From: Belliella aquatica
Lineage (GTDB): Bacteria > Bacteroidota > Bacteroidia > Cytophagales > Cyclobacteriaceae
Direction: 5' to 3'
NCBI RefSeq assembly: GCF_014637795.1
Contig: NZ_BMFD01000001.1
Span: 290,523-354,522, forward strand
Length of the DNA: 64,000 nucleotides
The notes under the pieces: generated by a model
The model's database searches: none
The model's input: the letters and a program-made list of their open reading frames with translations, nothing else
What the model was told of the DNA's origin: nothing
Program-made: the position numbers and the translations under genes
Shown here: in pieces, positions 35,213 to 44,776 of the stretch
How positions within the stretch are numbered: the first letter of the stretch is position 1
Layout: each line of letters starts with the position of its first letter

Positions 35213-36124
35213 TGACTCTCTTCTTCTCATTTTACCAGCTGGAAGTCCATACATCATCTTAAATCTTCTACAGAAATAAGCGGTGTCTTTGTATCCAACC
35301 TCTTTGCCGATATCGCGGATACTTTTCTTGGAAGTTCTTAGCAATTCTACAGCAGCTTCCATTCTTTGATATTCGATATAATCTTGTGGATTGATACTTG
35401 TGAGCATTTTGAAGTATTGACCTACATAATCTTCCGATACATTGGCTACTTTTGCCAAGACCTTGTTGGATAGATCACCACCAATATTTTTCTTGATATA
35501 ATTGAACATATCAATCAATCTAGGGTCTTTGAAATAAGTACTATTTGTAGATAATTCTTCAACAAAGAGTCTGTTTTTCAAAATATGCCTAACAATTTCG
35601 ATGACTAAGAGCTCGGTGTGCAACTTAATTACACGCTCTTTTCCTGGAGTACTTTGTTCATTTTCCTTAACAATATCTTCGATTACAGTAGCTATTCTGT
35701 CATTGAATCTGATGACGAATGGAGGAATACCCAAGGAATTGAAGAAATTTACGACATCAAAAACCTTTGCGTCAAAATTGACTACAGTGATACAATCCTC
35801 TTCTAAGGATTTGATATCCTTGAAACTGATTGTTTGGAGGTATTTTCTTTTGTTATCTAAAAAAGCTTCGTTTGTCAAGTCAGACTTTTTATTGACTGAG
35901 CCAAATGTCACATTGCTTTTTCTACCAGCAGGGATAAATAAAACTTCACCTTCATTTACACCCTCTCCTTCTTCTGAGAATTTGAGAGATCCTTGATGAA
36001 GTAAAATCACTGTGTTTTCGGTATCATTATAGTCCGCAACACTTACAGATTTATCGATTTTATAGTTATTGCCTTTTAGAAAGCGAACTCCTACGGATTC
36101 TATGACTTTATTGTAATATTCCAT
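35192..36124 (-). CDS. AraC-family transcriptional regulator
   Basis: This 310-residue regulator has a C-terminal double HTH (about 205-305): KVLAKVANVSEDYVGQYFKM and the hallmark GYKDTAYFCRRFKMMYGLPAG. The N-terminal 150 residues look like a cupin-type sensor (ENTVILLHQGSLKFSEEGEG). The ligand is unknown. The 3' end overlaps that of the GGGP synthase gene on the opposite strand by 21 bases. Confidence 0.9.
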   Translation of the reverse strand: MEYYNKVIESVGVRFLKGNNYKIDKSVSVADYNDTENTVILLHQGSLKFSEEGEGVNEGEVLFIPAGRKSNVTFGSVNKKSDLTNEAFLDNKRKYLQTISFKDIKSLEEDCITVVNFDAKVFDVVNFFNSLGIPPFVIRFNDRIATVIEDIVKENEQSTPGKERVIKLHTELLVIEIVRHILKNRLFVEELSTNSTYFKDPRLIDMFNYIKKNIGGDLSNKVLAKVANVSEDYVGQYFKMLTSINPQDYIEYQRMEAAVELLRTSKKSIRDIGKEVGYKDTAYFCRRFKMMYGLPAGKMRRRESLINVQG

Positions 36125-36212
36125 GAAAGTAGGTTTTATGGTTTTTCTGTAAATCTAGGATAATTTTCTAGAAATCACTGTACTTATCTAATAAAAGTTT
36201 CATCTAAAAAAG

Positions 36213-36246
36213 AAAAAGGGCAAAAAATTTAATTTTTACCCTTTTA
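36213..36246 (-). terminator. Terminator of the acyl-CoA dehydrogenase gene
   Basis: An A+T-rich hairpin: AAAAAGGG (36213-36220) and CCCTTTTA (36239-36246) flank pairing A and T runs. On the minus strand it follows the stop at 36264 and is followed by a U-rich tract. Confidence 0.65.
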
Positions 36247-36263
36247 GCTGAAGTCAAATTGGA

Positions 36264-37403
36264 TTATCTTAAAATAGCTCGTGATATGACTATTTTCTGA
36301 ATCTCACTTGTTCCTTCGTAGATCTGAGTGATTTTAGCATCACGCATGAGGCGCTCTACATGATATTCTTTTACATAGCCATAGCCACCATGAACCTGTA
36401 CAGCTTCCACTGTGACGTCCATCGCTACTTGCGATGCATATAATTTGGCCATTGCCGAAGCATAGGAATAGTCTTTTCCTTGATCTTTTAGAATAGCAGA
36501 TTTATAGACCAACAATCTAGCAGCTTCAATGCTTGTTGCCATATCTGCTAATTTGAATTGGATTGCTTGATGCTGACTGATGGTTTTTCCAAAAGCTTTT
36601 CTTTCTTTTGAATAGGCCAAAGCCAATTCGTAAGCGCCAGAAGCGATACCCAATGCTTGTGCAGCAATACCGATTCTTCCTCCATTCAAAGTTTCCATTG
36701 CAAAAGTGAATCCAAACCCTTCTTCACCTATTCTGTTTGCTACAGGAACTTTCACATCGGTAAACATCAAGGAATGTGTGTCTGAGCCTCTGATTCCTAA
36801 CTTATCTTCTTTTTTACCTACGATAAATCCGTCTAATCCTTTTTCGACAATAAAAGCTGATATTCCTTTGTGTCCTTTTGCTGGGTCAGTTTGTGCGATT
36901 ACGAGATACACACTAGCGGTATTTCCGTTGGTTATCCAGTTTTTTGTTCCGTTGAGGATATAATGATCACCATCTAAAACGGCTTCAGTTTTCTGAGAAG
37001 TTGCATCTGATCCGGCTTCTGGTTCAGAAAGACAAAAAGCTCCAATGATTTCTCCTGATGCCAGTGGCTTTAAGTATTTTTCTTTTTGCTCTTCGTTCCC
37101 ATATTTTTCTAGTCCCCAACATACCAAAGAATTATTGACAGACATAGAGACTGATGCTGATGCGTCGATTTTTGAAATTTCCTCCATCGCCAATACGTAG
37201 GACACGGTATCCATACCGCCACCATTGTATTTGGGGTCCACCATCATGCCCATGAAGCCCAACTCTCCCATTTTCTTGATTTGTTCGGTGGGAAATTTTG
37301 CCTCTGTATCTCTCTCAATCACTCCAGGAAGTAGTTCCGCCTGTGCAAATTCTCTCGCTGCATCGCGCACTGCTAAGTGCTCTTCTGTATATTCAAAGTT
37401 CAT
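36264..37403 (-). CDS. Acyl-CoA dehydrogenase (short-chain type)
   Basis: This 379-residue FAD enzyme of beta-oxidation is full length. Motifs are FCLSEPEAGSDA and NGTKNWITNG (flavin and substrate contacts), MRDAKITQIYEGTSEIQ with the catalytic Glu in YEGTSE, and ALAYSKERKAFG. The spacing is that of short-chain/butyryl-CoA dehydrogenases. It is monocistronic: hairpin terminators lie both upstream (37446-37481, of the preceding operon) and downstream. Confidence 0.95.
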   Translation of the reverse strand: MNFEYTEEHLAVRDAAREFAQAELLPGVIERDTEAKFPTEQIKKMGELGFMGMMVDPKYNGGGMDTVSYVLAMEEISKIDASASVSMSVNNSLVCWGLEKYGNEEQKEKYLKPLASGEIIGAFCLSEPEAGSDATSQKTEAVLDGDHYILNGTKNWITNGNTASVYLVIAQTDPAKGHKGISAFIVEKGLDGFIVGKKEDKLGIRGSDTHSLMFTDVKVPVANRIGEEGFGFTFAMETLNGGRIGIAAQALGIASGAYELALAYSKERKAFGKTISQHQAIQFKLADMATSIEAARLLVYKSAILKDQGKDYSYASAMAKLYASQVAMDVTVEAVQVHGGYGYVKEYHVERLMRDAKITQIYEGTSEIQKIVISRAILR

Positions 37404-37445
37404 ATCAATATTTGGGTTATTTGTTTTGCGCCTGAAAGATAATTC

Positions 37446-37481
37446 AAAAAAATAAGAGGCACAATTACTTGCTCCTCTTAT
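37446..37481 (-). terminator. Terminator of the panC operon
   Basis: ATAAGAGG (37452-37459) pairs with CCTCTTAT (37474-37481). On the minus strand the stem is followed by TTTTTT. It lies 38 bases after the stop of the zinc peptidase gene, the last gene of the panC-panD operon. Confidence 0.8.
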
Positions 37482-37518
37482 GTAAACTCAAAATCAATGT
37501 TTTGGTTTCCAGAATTCT

Positions 37519-38205
37519 TTAATCTCTGTTTCCAAAGAAAATAAAGATGTAATAAGCCAATGTTGCCAAAGAGGCTAAAGCGGCAACTACATAAGTCATT
37601 GCTGCCCATTTCAATGCATCTTTTGACATGGCATATTCTGAGCGCGTAACAATGTTTCTCTGATCGACCCAAGCCAAAGCTCTTCTACTCGCATCAAATT
37701 CGACGGGTAAGGTTACTAATGTGAATAGTGTCATAATTCCATAAGCTCCTACTACTATGAATCCAATTATTTCATAAGGGAGATTGATCAAAAACCCACC
37801 TAACAAGGATGCAATCAATACAATGTTTAAGATTTTACCACTTGCATTTTGGATAGGAACCATAGCGGATCTCATTTGTAGCCAAGAATAGGCCGTGGCA
37901 TGTTGAATTGCGTGACCACATTCGTGGGCAGAAACAGCTGTAGCTGCTGCATTTCTTCCATAATAGACGTCAGGACTCAGGTTTACAGTTTTGTTTCCAG
38001 GATTATAGTGATCCGAAAGCTGACCTTCTACACAATTGACTGTCACGTCATAAATTTTATTATCAGCCAGCATCAGCTCAGCGATTTCCTTTCCAGACAG
38101 GTTTGCCTGAAGTGGGGTTTGTGAATACTTTTTGAATTTGCTTTTTAATCTGTTGCTTACAACGAATCCCGCGATTCCGAATACAACGACGATAAGTATG
38201 ATCAT
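37519..38205 (-). CDS. Zinc-dependent membrane metallopeptidase (YugP-like)
   Basis: This 228-residue protein has an N-terminal membrane helix, the zinc motif HECGHAIQH (HExxH type) preceded by YGRNAAATAVSA, and three hydrophobic segments after residue 120. It also shows DASRRALAWV, typical of the Zn_peptidase_2 family. Substrates are unknown. It is the last gene of a minus-strand operon, 32 bases after the flippase-like gene. Confidence 0.9.
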   Translation of the reverse strand: MIILIVVVFGIAGFVVSNRLKSKFKKYSQTPLQANLSGKEIAELMLADNKIYDVTVNCVEGQLSDHYNPGNKTVNLSPDVYYGRNAAATAVSAHECGHAIQHATAYSWLQMRSAMVPIQNASGKILNIVLIASLLGGFLINLPYEIIGFIVVGAYGIMTLFTLVTLPVEFDASRRALAWVDQRNIVTRSEYAMSKDALKWAAMTYVVAALASLATLAYYIFIFFGNRD

Positions 38206-38237
38206 AGCTTTATTTTTTAACTGTTGGTATTACGAAT

Positions 38238-39239
38238 TTAAGAAGATTTAGGTTGTTGTTTGGCAGTGATCTTGAAGAAAATTCCCAATGCCAATAAACC
38301 CAAAGCAATGATGGTCAACACTTGACTTCCATGGATGATGGCTGCGAAGATTTTCCCTTGCTCCTCTGATAATCCATACCTTATCAAAATGAAAGCCACA
38401 AGTGCATGGAAGGTTCCAATTCCACCCTGAACAGGCGCAATCATGCCAATGCTTCCCATGACCATGACCATCAAAACAGCACTTGGTGACAAACTGGCAG
38501 TGGCTGGGATTGCTTTAGCCACAGAAAACATGGTAAAATAATAAGTGACCCAAATTGTTACCGATGAAGCCCAGAAACCGAGCTGATTCTTCACCTTTCT
38601 TACACTGACTACTCCTTTGATCAAATCTCTTACAAAATGTCGCAGCTTTTTGATCAAACTGTTGTCTCTATATTTATTGAATAGATAGTAAAAGAAAATT
38701 AGCGCAATGACTAGACCACCAATAAAAATAGGAAGGGCATTATTGATTTTTTCAAAAAGACCGTCCAAAGATATTAATTCAGAAAATAGCTTGACAAACA
38801 GTTCTCTTTCAAAGAAAAAGGCTAAAAAAATCGTGGAGGCCATGAACAGTAAATCGATGGTTCTCTCCAAAATCACCGTTCCAAAGAGTTTGCCCATTTC
38901 TATTCCTTCTGTTTTTTTCAAAACTCCGCAACGCGCTACTTCTCCTGCACGAGGAACGATTAGGTTAGCCAAATATCCAATCTGTAATGCCCAAAAAGCC
39001 CTCCAAGTAGAGGTATGATGAGTTTCTCCAGCATCGATGAGTAATTTCCATCTCCAAGCGCGAAGCCAAAACCCCCAGACAGCGATCAAGAAAGAAGCTC
39101 CAAGCCATAAGATGGATGTCTCAGCGATTACATCAGCAAGTTCTGCAAGACTGATGTCCTTATACAAAAACCAAAAAATCCAGATGGCCACCCCTAAGGA
39201 AAGCACCACCTGGATCCATTGTTTGATAGTAAGTCTCAA
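38238..39239 (-). CDS. UPF0104/AglD-like multi-spanning membrane protein
   Basis: This 333-residue protein has about eight hydrophobic segments and the family motifs LQIGYLANLIVPRAGEVAR and GSIGMIAPVQGGIGTFHAL. This is the lysylphosphatidylglycerol-synthetase transmembrane fold without the synthetase domain. Members are thought to move or modify lipid-linked substrates. It begins 2 bases after the panD stop, so it is co-transcribed with the pantothenate genes, although a direct functional link is not evident. Confidence 0.85.
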   Translation of the reverse strand: MRLTIKQWIQVVLSLGVAIWIFWFLYKDISLAELADVIAETSILWLGASFLIAVWGFWLRAWRWKLLIDAGETHHTSTWRAFWALQIGYLANLIVPRAGEVARCGVLKKTEGIEMGKLFGTVILERTIDLLFMASTIFLAFFFERELFVKLFSELISLDGLFEKINNALPIFIGGLVIALIFFYYLFNKYRDNSLIKKLRHFVRDLIKGVVSVRKVKNQLGFWASSVTIWVTYYFTMFSVAKAIPATASLSPSAVLMVMVMGSIGMIAPVQGGIGTFHALVAFILIRYGLSEEQGKIFAAIIHGSQVLTIIALGLLALGIFFKITAKQQPKSS

Positions 39240-39241
39240 TA

Positions 39242-39589
39242 TTATATCACTTTATTATGATCGTCAGGAAAGATCAATACGGGCTTGTGTACTTTTGCTT
39301 CTTCAAAATCCATAGAAGCATAAGAAATAATAATGACAATATCGCCTACTTGAGCTTTGCGAGCGGCTGGTCCGTTGAGACAAACCATACCTGAGCCTCG
39401 CTCCCCTTTGATCACGTAAGTTTCTATTCTTTCGCCATTGTTGACATTGACGATTTGAACCTTTTCGTTTTCGATAATATTAGCTGCATCCATCAAGTCT
39501 TCATCCACTGTGATACTGCCCACATAGTGAAGCTCTGCCTGAGTGATTTTTACTCTATGAATTTTTGATTTTAATACTTGAATATGCAT
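39242..39589 (-). CDS. panD: Aspartate 1-decarboxylase
   Basis: This 116-residue pyruvoyl enzyme makes beta-alanine from L-aspartate for pantothenate synthesis. The self-cleavage site is [15 protein letters not shown] (between Gly and Ser). Further motifs are [18 protein letters not shown] and [20 protein letters not shown] 39589 ([13 protein letters not shown]) is the usual start; a longer frame extends into the panC end. It lies 26 bases after panC. Confidence 0.96.
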   Translation of the reverse strand: MHIQVLKSKIHRVKITQAELHYVGSITVDEDLMDAANIIENEKVQIVNVNNGERIETYVIKGERGSGMVCLNGPAARKAQVGDIVIIISYASMDFEEAKVHKPVLIFPDDHNKVI

Positions 39590-39615
39590 GAATTCAAATT
39601 TTTGTGCAAAGGTAA

Positions 39616-40461
39616 TTAAACTATAGAAATGTTGTCTATCAATCTCACATCGCCAATGTATGCTGCTGTACAAATTGAGACAGCGGTCTGTCCTTTTATT
39701 TGCTCAAGCTTTTCTAAAGATTCTGTTTCTACCAGTTCAAAATATTCTAATCTTGCTTCTGGTTCATCATGAAATCTTTTGGTGACTTTTTCTCTGATCA
39801 CAAACCAATCGACACCCGCTAAAAGTTCATCTTTGGCAAAATCCAAGCATTTGTATAAGATGGTTGCGGTCAATCTTTCATCCGCATTTAATCTTACATT
39901 TCTTGAAGACATAGCCAAGCCATCGGCTTCTCTTATGGTAGGAACTACGACAATTTCTGTATCAATGGATAAGTCTGCAACTAATCGCTTGATGACTGCA
40001 ACTTGCTGCAAATCCTTCTGTCCGAAGTAGGATTTGTCAGGTTTAACAATGTTTAACAATTTAGAAACCACTACTCCAACACCACTAAAATGACCAGGAC
40101 GGAAGGTTCCTTCGAGCGTTTTGTCGAGGTCTCCGAAGTCCATTTTTAGCAAAATAGGACTCGGATACATTTCTTCCACACTAGGTAAAAAGACAAAATC
40201 AACCCCGTTTTTTTCTAAGAGCAGTAAATCTTCATCGATAGTAATAGGGTATTTTTCAAAGTCTTCTTTGTTGTTGAATTGAGTCGGATTTACAAAAATA
40301 GAGACAATTACTACATCAGAAGATAATTTTGCACTTTCTACTAAAGACAAATGACCATAATGTAAAGCGCCCATTGTGGGAACAAATCCGATGGTTTTTT
40401 GACTATTTCTAAGAATCTGTAAAGCTGATTTTACAGCCTGTTTGGTCCTAAGGATTGTCAC
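39616..40461 (-). CDS. panC: Pantothenate synthetase
   Basis: This enzyme joins pantoate and beta-alanine with ATP. Motifs are [18 protein letters not shown] (HIGH-like), [34 protein letters not shown] and [10 protein letters not shown] (KMSKS-like). The frame opens at a TTG (40497), but a -7 promoter box covers that position, so the GTG at 40461 ([10 protein letters not shown]) is taken as the start, giving about 281 residues. First gene of the panC-panD-UPF0104-peptidase operon. Confidence 0.93.
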   Translation of the reverse strand: MTILRTKQAVKSALQILRNSQKTIGFVPTMGALHYGHLSLVESAKLSSDVVIVSIFVNPTQFNNKEDFEKYPITIDEDLLLLEKNGVDFVFLPSVEEMYPSPILLKMDFGDLDKTLEGTFRPGHFSGVGVVVSKLLNIVKPDKSYFGQKDLQQVAVIKRLVADLSIDTEIVVVPTIREADGLAMSSRNVRLNADERLTATILYKCLDFAKDELLAGVDWFVIREKVTKRFHDEPEARLEYFELVETESLEKLEQIKGQTAVSICTAAYIGDVRLIDNISIV

Positions 40462-40494
40462 AATATGAATATTTTGGAAAATGTAAAATAGCCG

Positions 40495-40523
40495 CAAAGC
40501 TATGTTATTCCGGATAAAAACAA
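40495..40523 (-). promoter_or_regulatory. Promoter of the panC-panD operon
   Basis: On the minus strand, TTG (40523-40521) is followed 18 bases later by TAGCTTTG (40502-40495), an exact -7 box. The predicted start near 40489 gives a leader of about 28 bases before GTG 40461, and excludes the longer TTG reading of panC. Confidence 0.5.
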
Positions 40524-40545
40524 TGGATTTGAAGGAATTTTTTTG

Positions 40546-40553
40546 TAAGTTTG
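40546..40553 (+). promoter_or_regulatory. -7 box of the GT5-like gene
   Basis: TAAGTTTG (40546-40553) is an exact TANNTTTG match, with a leader of about 31 bases to ATG 40591. The nearest TTTG upstream (40528-40531) is at a short spacing of 14. Confidence 0.4.
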
Positions 40554-40590
40554 TAGTCCCGTATTATCCCTCAACAAAAAATAACAAGAT

Positions 40591-41403
40591 ATGTCTAAAC
40601 TTCGTATTCTCTACGTTGCCAGCGAAATCAATCCATTCCTACAAACTTCTGAAGTTGCTAATTTTGTAAGAGCCCTTCCACAGGCGATGCAAGAAAAAGG
40701 TATGGAAATTCGAATTCTTGTTCCTAGATTTGGTTTGATTAACGAAAGAAAGAACAGGTTGCACGAGGTAGTGAGACTTTCAGGAATCAACATAGCTGTT
40801 GGTGAGGAAGAAAAACCATTAATCATCAAAGTTGCATCTATTCCTAATGCAAAACTTCAAGTTTACTTTATAGACAACGAAGACTATTTCCAGAGGAAGC
40901 ACGTTTTTCATGATAAGCAGGAAAAATTCTACGAAGACAATGACGAAAGAGCCATATTCTTCTGTAAAGGTGTAATTGAAACAGTAAAAAAATTAGGATG
41001 GGCTCCTGATGTGGTACATTGTAATGATTGGATGACAAGTTTAATTCCAATGTATTTGAAAACTACCTACAAAAACGAACCGTTATTTAAAGATACAAAA
41101 TCCGTATTTGCTATTTATAATACAGGATTTACCCATAAATTTGGCGACGATTTGTTTGAGAAAGTGAAAATGGTTGATATTGATGATGCCATACTCGCTC
41201 CTTTGAAATCTAAAGACTATGAAGGATTCCTAAAAATTGGAATGGAATACGCCGACGTAGTCATCAAGAACGAAGATATCTCAGAGAAATTAACACAATT
41301 AATTGAAGAGTGCTCTAAAGACAAGAAGTGTGAGATTAACAGCGACGAAGAAGAACAACTTTTTGAAAGTTATTACAACATCTATAACGACCTTGCCAGC
41401 TAA
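40591..41403 (+). CDS. Glycogen/starch synthase N-terminal-domain protein (GT5, C-domain absent)
   Basis: This 270-residue protein matches only the N-terminal Rossmann half of GT5 glycogen synthases: LRILYVASEINPFLQTSEVANFVRALP, RILVPRFG, GWAPDVVHCNDWMTSLIPMY. The canonical KTGGL is replaced by QTSEV, and the C-terminal nucleotide-sugar half (E-X7-E motif) is missing. The protein ends in an acidic tail (CEINSDEEEQLFES). The size is normal for the Bacteroidota version, so this is a family form and not a local truncation. ADP-glucose transfer is unlikely; a regulatory role is possible. Confidence 0.85.
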   Translation: MSKLRILYVASEINPFLQTSEVANFVRALPQAMQEKGMEIRILVPRFGLINERKNRLHEVVRLSGINIAVGEEEKPLIIKVASIPNAKLQVYFIDNEDYFQRKHVFHDKQEKFYEDNDERAIFFCKGVIETVKKLGWAPDVVHCNDWMTSLIPMYLKTTYKNEPLFKDTKSVFAIYNTGFTHKFGDDLFEKVKMVDIDDAILAPLKSKDYEGFLKIGMEYADVVIKNEDISEKLTQLIEECSKDKKCEINSDEEEQLFESYYNIYNDLAS

Positions 41404-42733
41404 GCTGGTTGGAGGTCTATTCATCACATTATCCATTGCGAGTTCTTGCAGCGATCCTTCTACCTTAGGGTTAGACTTGGATCCCAACAATAATCAGATA
41501 GGGGTTTTCTATACGGAAATACCCCTTTCTGCTTCTATGGTTTTGCTTGACTCATTTATAACTACTAATGCGGGGTCTATGGTCGTTGGTGGTTTAAATG
41601 ATGATTTCTTTGGGAAAACTGAAGGAATTGGATTTAGTCGTCTGGCGATCAGTCCTACAGGTATTCGACCTGATGAAAATGCCGTATTGGATTCTGTTAA
41701 ATTTAATTTTCAAGTTGAAACAGTTATTGGAGATGATTTAAGCACTCCCAAAACACTTTCTGTACACTTGTTAAATGAAAGGATTTTAGATACTATTTAT
41801 TATAATTATGATCGTTTGGATTTTGAGCCAGAACCGATTGCAACAGGAAGTTTTAACTTTTCTGCAAGTCAAGATACAATAGTATCAGTTCCAATGGAAT
41901 CAGGATTCTCCCAATTTATTTTTGATGAATTGAAAAAAGGAGATGCATTTAGAGATGTATTTACCTTTAGAAATTTGATTTCTGGAATTGCTTTTCAGGG
42001 AAACACAGAAGAAAATACGTCAACTTCAATAAGGGTTGGAAACGGTACTGGTATAGTTGTTTATTATAAAAATGAAGGAGATACCGTATCACGAGGTTAC
42101 TCAATTACAACAGCCCAATCAAGGCATTTTAATTTTGTGAATAGCGATAGAAGTGGAACACCAACCGCAGTAATCAGTCAGCCAGGTCAATCATATGATG
42201 TTGGAAATAGAGTTGGTATAAAATCAAATGTTGGTTTAGTAATGAAAATTGACACAAGTCCTATTGATGCGTTTTTGGATACTTTACAAAATGTGACTTT
42301 TAACGAAATCACCATGGAAATAGGTCCAGTTGGGAATCATGTGGCGACGAATAGACCCCCTTTGTCTATGTTAATGTATTTTACAGATGAGACAAATTCA
42401 TTTCTAAGTAACAGTATGGGGAGGCTTTTGACCGTTCAACAAGATGGTCAAGCACAATTGTTGTCAGATGAGAATGGAGGTTTAGAGCCAGCTACTGATA
42501 TACCGGCATATATGGGTTATAACAGTAATATCAACACTTATCGTCAAAGAATGACTTCTTACATGAACGCAGTTTACAGACAAGGTCTTCAAAGAAATGA
42601 TTTACTACTTACTCCGGCGGCTCCACCACAACAGGGAAGTGGAGATATTTTCAAAAAATCATTCAGAGGCTTTACAGTAGATCAAAACAATATCAAATTG
42701 AAAATTTATTATTCTAAAATTAGAGCATTTTAG
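41393..42733 (+). CDS. DUF4270-type lipoprotein
   Basis: This protein has a lipoprotein signal (KLVGGLFITLSIASSCSDP, lipobox Cys). A beta-rich surface protein follows, with the family opening SDPSTLGLDLDP and repeated DSVKFNFQV-like strands. DUF4270 proteins are outer-membrane-linked in Bacteroidota and their function is unknown. The frame is open from ATG 41303, but that would overlap the previous gene by 101 bases and put 47 residues before the lipobox. TTG 41393 gives a normal signal length, so it is preferred with moderate certainty. A large hairpin terminator follows. Confidence 0.8.
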   Translation: MPAKLVGGLFITLSIASSCSDPSTLGLDLDPNNNQIGVFYTEIPLSASMVLLDSFITTNAGSMVVGGLNDDFFGKTEGIGFSRLAISPTGIRPDENAVLDSVKFNFQVETVIGDDLSTPKTLSVHLLNERILDTIYYNYDRLDFEPEPIATGSFNFSASQDTIVSVPMESGFSQFIFDELKKGDAFRDVFTFRNLISGIAFQGNTEENTSTSIRVGNGTGIVVYYKNEGDTVSRGYSITTAQSRHFNFVNSDRSGTPTAVISQPGQSYDVGNRVGIKSNVGLVMKIDTSPIDAFLDTLQNVTFNEITMEIGPVGNHVATNRPPLSMLMYFTDETNSFLSNSMGRLLTVQQDGQAQLLSDENGGLEPATDIPAYMGYNSNINTYRQRMTSYMNAVYRQGLQRNDLLLTPAAPPQQGSGDIFKKSFRGFTVDQNNIKLKIYYSKIRAF

Positions 42734-42766
42734 AAATCAATATTGAAGCTTGAAAGCTTAATTGAC

Positions 42767-42824
42767 CCCAACCGAAAAATTTTCTTGTCCAATCTAGGAT
42801 GGATTATTTTACGGTTGGGTTTTT
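42767..42824 (+). terminator. Terminator after the DUF4270 gene
   Basis: CCCAACCG (42767-42774) pairs with CGGTTGGG (42812-42819) across a 37-base loop, followed by TTTTT. It ends 50 bases before glmS and isolates that gene. Confidence 0.75.
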
Positions 42825-42874
42825 GCATTCTTACTTTGAAAAAGTTTACCTTTATTCTTTAAATATTTTTACTT

Positions 42875-44716
42875 ATGTGTGGAATAGTAGCTTATGTTGG
42901 GCAGCAAGAAGCGCTGCCAATTATTATCAAAGGTCTTAAAAGGTTAGAATACCGTGGCTATGATAGTGCTGGGGTTGCCTTGATTGACGAGGACGGCCTA
43001 AATGTTTACAAAAAGAAGGGGAAAGTTTCCGAATTGGAAAATCATCTTTTAGGACAAGGAGATTTAAAATCTAAGATTGGGATCGGCCATACCCGATGGG
43101 CAACCCATGGAGAACCGAATGATGTAAATGCGCACCCGCATTATTCTTCAAACGAGCAATTTGCAATGATTCACAATGGTATCATTGAAAATTACGACGT
43201 CCTCAAAACAGATTTAATGAATAGAGGCTACCAGTTTCAAAGTGAGACAGACTCTGAGGTTTTCATGAAGTTTATTGAAGATATTCATAAAAACAACAAT
43301 TGTAGCCTAGAGGAAGCTGTCAGACTTGCACTTCACAAGGTTGTTGGTGCTTATGCTATTGTAATTATGAACTTGGAAGAGCCTGATACGCTGATTGCAG
43401 CGCGAAAGGGTTCTCCATTGGTGATCGGTGTAGGTCAAGGTGAATATTTTTTAGCTTCAGATGCGACACCAATAATTGAATATACCAATCAGGTGATTTA
43501 CTTAGACGATTACGAAATTGCCGTAATTCGTGATAACAACCTTCAAATCAAAACTATTGAAAATGTGGAAACCAACCCATATATCAATAAGCTTGAAATG
43601 GAACTTGAAGCAATCGAAAAAGGGGGTTACGAACATTTCATGTTGAAGGAAATCAACGAGCAGCCGAAATCGATCGCAGATTGTATGCGAGGAAGATTGG
43701 ATGCAAAAAATGGCAGGCTGGTTCTTGGAGGTCTTAGAGACTATATGAATAAGTTCCAAAATGCAGATAGAATTATCATCACCGCATGTGGTACTTCATG
43801 GCATGCGGGTTTGGTAGCAGAGTATCTTTTTGAAGAGTTTGCAAGGATTCCTGTGGAGGTAGAGTACGCGTCTGAATTCAGATATAGAAATCCAGTAATC
43901 AGTGAGAAGGACTTTGTAATTGCCATTTCCCAATCAGGTGAAACTGCCGATACTTTGGCGGCTATCGAACTGGCAAAATCTAAAGGGGCAACTATTTTTG
44001 GTGTTTGTAATGTGGTGGGTTCTTCCATTGCTAGAGCAACACACGCTGGTTGCTACACCCACGCAGGGCCAGAGATTGGAGTTGCTTCTACAAAGGCTTT
44101 TACAGCACAAATTTCGGTCTTGACCATGATGGCGCTGATGCTTGGATACCAAAGAGGAACTTTGACAGAAAGCAAATATGTACAGCTTCTTAACGAACTA
44201 GAAGGAATACCTGCTAAAGTTGAGAGAGCACTGACCATGAATGATAATGTCGAAAAAATTGCTGCGATCTATAAAGATTCTAGAAACTTCCTTTATTTGG
44301 GAAGAGGATATAACTTCCCAGTTGCGCTTGAAGGAGCATTGAAGTTGAAAGAGATTTCTTACATCCATGCTGAAGGTTATCCTGCTGCAGAGATGAAGCA
44401 TGGTCCTATCGCTTTGATTGACGAAGAAATGCCTGTAGTATTTATTGCTACTAAGGATACCTCTTATGAAAAGGTGGTTTCTAATATCCAGGAAGTAAAA
44501 GCGAGAAAAGGAAAGATTATCGCTGTTGTCACCGAAGGTGATACCGTGGTAAGAGGAATGGCAGATCACGTATTGGAGGTTCCTGATACAGCAGAGGCCT
44601 TTGTTCCATTGCTTTCTGTGATTCCATTGCAGCAGCTGTCCTATCACATCGCTGTGATGCGAGGTTGTAATGTGGATCAGCCAAGGAATTTGGCCAAGTC
44701 AGTAACTGTAGAATAA
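42875..44716 (+). CDS. glmS: Glutamine--fructose-6-phosphate aminotransferase (isomerising)
   Basis: This full-length 613-residue enzyme makes glucosamine 6-phosphate for cell-wall synthesis. The N-terminal glutaminase starts MCGIVAYVGQ with the catalytic Cys2, and shows GIGHTRWATHG and SDATPIIEYT. Two SIS domains follow (ITACGTSWHAGLVAEYL, ISQSGETADTLAAIELA, YLGRGYNFPVALEGALKLKE, YPAAEMKHGPIALID). The C-terminus NLAKSVTVE is canonical. No glmS ribozyme-like element is seen in the short leader. Confidence 0.98.
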   Translation: MCGIVAYVGQQEALPIIIKGLKRLEYRGYDSAGVALIDEDGLNVYKKKGKVSELENHLLGQGDLKSKIGIGHTRWATHGEPNDVNAHPHYSSNEQFAMIHNGIIENYDVLKTDLMNRGYQFQSETDSEVFMKFIEDIHKNNNCSLEEAVRLALHKVVGAYAIVIMNLEEPDTLIAARKGSPLVIGVGQGEYFLASDATPIIEYTNQVIYLDDYEIAVIRDNNLQIKTIENVETNPYINKLEMELEAIEKGGYEHFMLKEINEQPKSIADCMRGRLDAKNGRLVLGGLRDYMNKFQNADRIIITACGTSWHAGLVAEYLFEEFARIPVEVEYASEFRYRNPVISEKDFVIAISQSGETADTLAAIELAKSKGATIFGVCNVVGSSIARATHAGCYTHAGPEIGVASTKAFTAQISVLTMMALMLGYQRGTLTESKYVQLLNELEGIPAKVERALTMNDNVEKIAAIYKDSRNFLYLGRGYNFPVALEGALKLKEISYIHAEGYPAAEMKHGPIALIDEEMPVVFIATKDTSYEKVVSNIQEVKARKGKIIAVVTEGDTVVRGMADHVLEVPDTAEAFVPLLSVIPLQQLSYHIAVMRGCNVDQPRNLAKSVTVE

Positions 44717-44755
44717 ACAAGAAAGGCTCCGATCATCGGAGCCTTTCTTGTTTAT
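44713..44755 (+). terminator. Bidirectional terminator after glmS
   Basis: A perfect 21-bp stem (arms 44713-44733 and 44735-44755, centred on 44734) contains AAAGGCTCCGAT and its complement. It overlaps the glmS stop codon and can serve the convergent gene ending at 44777. Confidence 0.9.
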
Positions 44756-44776
44756 ATTAAATCTGAAAATTAAAAC

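Noticed and set aside
42825..42874. glmS ribozyme or riboswitch before glmS
   Set aside because: Only about 50 bases separate the upstream terminator from the ATG, too short for that element.
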